From Cerioporus squamosus (Eukaryota; Basidiomycota; Agaricomycetes; Polyporales; Polyporaceae), in assembly GCA_022592435.1 (NCBI GenBank), contig JABYQS010000972.1, positions 1 through 10,383 of the forward strand: a stretch of DNA of 10,383 bases, given 5' to 3'. The position numbers and the translations under genes were made by a program. Every line of letters starts with the position of its first letter. The stretch's first letter is position 1. The notes under the pieces were generated by a model. That model was not told the DNA's origin. It worked only from the letters and a program-made list of their open reading frames with translations, and searched no databases. Positions 7,224 to 10,383 of the stretch are shown here, piece after piece.

Positions 7224-10200
7224 TCACTTGGCCTCCGCAAGGCGCCACAACGACGAGACGACCTGCGCCTGCTCGAGCTTCCACTTCGCGTCCGTGCCCT
7301 TCCCGCTCGTCGAGCACGTCTCCGCGTTGTCCAGCTCGTTCAGCCTGCGCATCAGCTTCTCGTCCTTGCCCACCGCGAACACGAAGTCGAACTCCGTCGC
7401 GTTCTCCGACTCGACCGAGTCCGGGGAGATCCACGCCGCGTGCCGCGCCAGCGAGCTCCGCGCGGGCCCGCCAGGGTGCAGGATCGCGCCGACAGCTGTC
7501 GAGCGCGAGATGTTGTTCGGAAGGACGAGGAACGAGGTCGACCCGGGGATGATGCGCAGGCCGTACCGCTCGCCGAGACTGTCGAAGATGTGGTTCTGTG
7601 CCTCAGCAGCCTGGCGGTGGGCCCATTGCCAGTCGGACGCGTGCTGGTCGATGGCCTTGTCGGTCCAGAACCGCCAGACGACGGATGCCTCGCGCTCCTC
7701 GATGAACGACCCAGGCGTACGCTCGGTGAACTGCGGCGAAATCATCATTAGCCGGCGAACGGTGCGAGATACCGCGCATACACTCACGTATTGGAGGATC
7801 TCCATGCAGGCCGCCTTCCAGGTGAGATTGAAGTTCGCAACCATGCTGATCCATTGCGACTTCCCTTCACGGTCCGACCGCGGCTTGATGAAGCAGCCGT
7901 TCTCGGCACTGGAAGCATACGTCAGTCACCAAGAAGAGATAATCACGCTGGAACAGTACTCACACAATACCGATGGTCGGAACCTTCTCCGCGACGACGT
8001 CCAGGATACCCGCTGTCGGAAGACCGCTGAGTAGCCAAACCTCATTCTTCGGGTCCTCCGCGAGCTTGCTCAACAAGCGCAACGCCTCCTCCGGCGGCAC
8101 AAAGTCGGGCTGGCCTCCGTGACCCACCCCCGCGTTCCGCGCGATGGTCTGGATATCGCGCTCCCAGATGGTGCCCTCGAAGTCGACGAGCAGGAGACGC
8201 TTCTGCGAATGACGGTATCGGGGAATAATGCGTTGGATATCAAGAGTGGCGATATCTGCGGGGTCATTGCTCTGCATGTGCTCGATGTTCGAGCGCAAGC
8301 AGCGCACGAGGAAAGACGTCACGAACGCCTGCGCGCTCTGGGTCACGACGTGGTTGTGCAGGTCCTCCCAGCGTGAGGTGGCCTCGTCGTCCTCCATCGT
8401 CAGCGCCTGGTGGATGGCCTTCGCGGTCATCCGCTTGTCCCATGGGTTGATGGGTATGCATGACCTGAAGCCGCTGTAGCTGTACGAGCCGGTGAACTCG
8501 CTGAGAATCAGCGGCCGGTGGCGCTGCTCCTGGCACTCAACGAACTCGTGCGCACGGAGCGCCATACCCTCGCGCAAACTGGTGACCATGAACGCGTCGG
8601 CGACAGTCAGTAGGGCGAGGTACTGACTGAACGTCAAGTCCTGCGTGTGCAAGAAGACGACGGTTGATATGTGAGCGTGAGAAGCGGGAGTTGAGATGCG
8701 AGACAACGTCGGCGACACCGCCCTGGGCCTCATTCTCTCGGTGTCTGCAAGGCAACCTGGATCAGGACCACCTTGCCTGATACTCGGGGTATTTGTCAAG
8801 GAACGCCTCGAACGCCTGGATCTTGTTCCGCACGCCTTGGATGACGTCCAGCTTATCGCGACCAACGATGATCTTCATGCCGGCATACCGCTGCTTGATC
8901 GACTTTGACCCACTCCTTCACTTCGGCGTCTTGCCTACGAGTTGGGTTAGTATAAGGGGGATAATAGTCGCAGAACACTCACTTCCTAGCAGTTATGCTA
9001 GTGACATCGATGCCATGGGAAGAACACCCACATCGATGAATCGGTTGTCGAGCTGAATGCCCTTCGGAAGCGCCTCCGCGGAGAGGATACGACTGACCGT
9101 CTGCCTGAAGTGCCGGCGTAGTTCGCGGTTTGGAAGCCGATCAGTCGGCAACCGAGCACACCCTTCAGGAGCTGCTCCCGCACGCTGAGGCACCGGAAAA
9201 TCTCCGAGGAAGGGAAGGCGACATGCATGAGAAGCCGATGGCGGCATTAGGGAGACGCTCTCGCAACATCTCCGGGAGAAGCATGAGGTGGTAGTCGTTC
9301 ACCAGATGATGTCGCCCTCATTGTACGTGGAGACGATGGCGTCGGCGAAGCGCTGGTTCACAGCACATACTGCTTGTATGCCGCGCTTTCGTAGAACGAC
9401 TTCGTCTTCGGTGCGTCCGGAACGGCATAGTGCAGAGCTGGCCAGAGAACCTGGTGGCAGAACTCGTCGTAGCAGCTCTGGAAGTCCGAGTCGGGGATCC
9501 ACACAGGTAGACTGTCCCGCTCTTCGCGCATACGCCATTCGATGTTGCGGCGGAGGCTCTCGCGGATGCCGTCGGTGTTCGTGCCGAGCGTCCCGACCCA
9601 GAGCTTACGCCTTAACCTGTCACCAACGCTCCTCGATGGCATTCTTGAGACCGCCGTTGCACTACGACGATTGTCAGCGCGATGCTCGGTTTAGCTTCAG
9701 CGATGCGTACTTACATGAGGGTTGCTCTCAAAGTGCCACTTGATGCTAGTATGTACGGAGGGGTCTTGCCGAGACGATGAGAGAGATCTGGAGGTGCGAT
9801 TGGCTGATGAGGCGAGAAGCACGGCGCTGGACGCGAGCTTGTCCGCCAGTGCTGCCGTGGTGTGTCGTCTGGTACGCACGGGCGCCGGTCGGTGGAGAAG
9901 GACCTGTACTACCTGACGTCTTAGCGCGTTGAGCTTGCTAGTCAGAGCGTCCAAGAGGGAGTCTGGTCCGGTTGAAGGGGTCCCAGGTCCAGGAATAGAG
10001 AGCGTCGCGAATGGATTGGTGCCTCGCCGCGGGGAGTAACTGACGGCGAAGGATGCCGAGTCTGCATGGGTTAGTTAGCGAGTTGCTGAAAATCGAACGA
10101 CGGGATACAGAATCCCTCCTTCCGGTACGCACGGAAGACATACCTTATCCTTCAAGTCCTCGACGATGCTCTTTAGAGGCCCGGTAGCTTTCGAAAGCAA

Positions 10201-10364
10201 GGGTGCCCTCGCAGGCGTTCCAGATGTTGCGAACGCGGGCGTCGGCGCAAGGGAGTGTAGTGCCGACTCCTCCGTCGGCGAAGGGGGTGCGGACTCGCCG
10301 AGGATGGTGGTGTTGGGGAGGAAAGGGAGGCGATGATGACCCGGTGGTGTCTGAGCGAGCTCAT
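7224..10364 (-). CDS. TPS3/TSL1-type regulatory subunit of the trehalose-6-phosphate synthase/phosphatase complex
   Basis: The ATG at 10364 gives MSSLRHHRVIIASL; the TGA is at 7224-7226. Exons: 10364-10144, 10061-9715, 9661-8983, 8934-7964, 7908-7788 and 7730-7224; introns of 82, 53, 48, 55 and 57 nt, the third with a perfect TACTAAC branch site. The coding sum of about 2.85 kb gives roughly 950 residues, normal for the family. A low-complexity N-terminus leads into a GT20 synthase domain (IKWHFESNPH, LWPALHYAVPDAPKTK, NDYHLMLLPEML, AFPSSEIFRCLSVREQ, FMVTSLREGMALR, LILSEFTGSYSYSGFRSCI) and then a HAD phosphatase-like domain. Catalytic signatures are degenerate: GRDKLDVIQG replaces the synthase GxDRLDYxKG, and DFEGT replaces the phosphatase DxDGT. 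SGLP replaces SGR and GKDE replaces GDD. This fits the non-catalytic regulatory subunits that hold the cytosolic complex together. About 14 apparent frameshifts lie upstream of 8660; 12 are single lost bases (for example near 9302, 9364, 9115, 9013 and 8776). Downstream of 8660 the frame is clean. Confidence 0.92.
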
Positions 10365-10383
10365 CGCGGCCGTCGGCGAGCAG

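Noticed and set aside
7165..8034. 289-codon plus-strand open frame
   Set aside because: It lies opposite the conserved exons of the trehalose gene and crosses its introns; a shadow frame.

Overview
The window looks like nuclear DNA of a mushroom-forming basidiomycete (Agaricomycetes, possibly Polyporales). Protein genes are GC-rich and interrupted by 48-82 nt GT-AG introns with CTGAC/CTAAC-type branch points. Two tiny genes encode CaaX lipopeptide mating pheromone precursors. The best overall reading is part of, or the flank of, a B (pheromone/receptor) mating-type region.

Layout. Positions 4-1540 (minus) hold an F-box/leucine-rich protein gene whose frame is broken many times. Positions 1541-4440 are a gene-poor spacer in which I recognise nothing. 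Positions 4457-4800 hold pheromone gene 1 (plus): TATA box, 40-codon CDS, 3'UTR intron. Positions 4800-6390 hold no confident gene, only a G-run tract and a short segment (5535-5754) sharing landmarks with the pheromone 2 unit. Positions 6398-6760 hold pheromone gene 2 (plus), with the same architecture and a 41-codon CDS. After a short spacer, 7224-10364 (minus) is a complete six-exon gene for a TPS3/TSL1-type regulatory subunit of the trehalose synthase complex. Its synthase and phosphatase signature residues are both degenerate.

The two precursors end in nearly the same peptide, GTSGSHSGC followed by VIA or IIA, so their mature pheromones should differ by about one residue. No pheromone receptor (STE3) gene could be identified. 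The F-box and trehalose genes look like ordinary flanking genes with no obvious part in mating.

A caution on quality. Both large genes need many single-base corrections to read through. Nearly all of these are lost bases, often in short runs of G, C or T, while the protein between them stays well conserved. This points to deletion-type consensus errors in the assembly rather than gene decay. It also means small genes in the spacers could be hidden.
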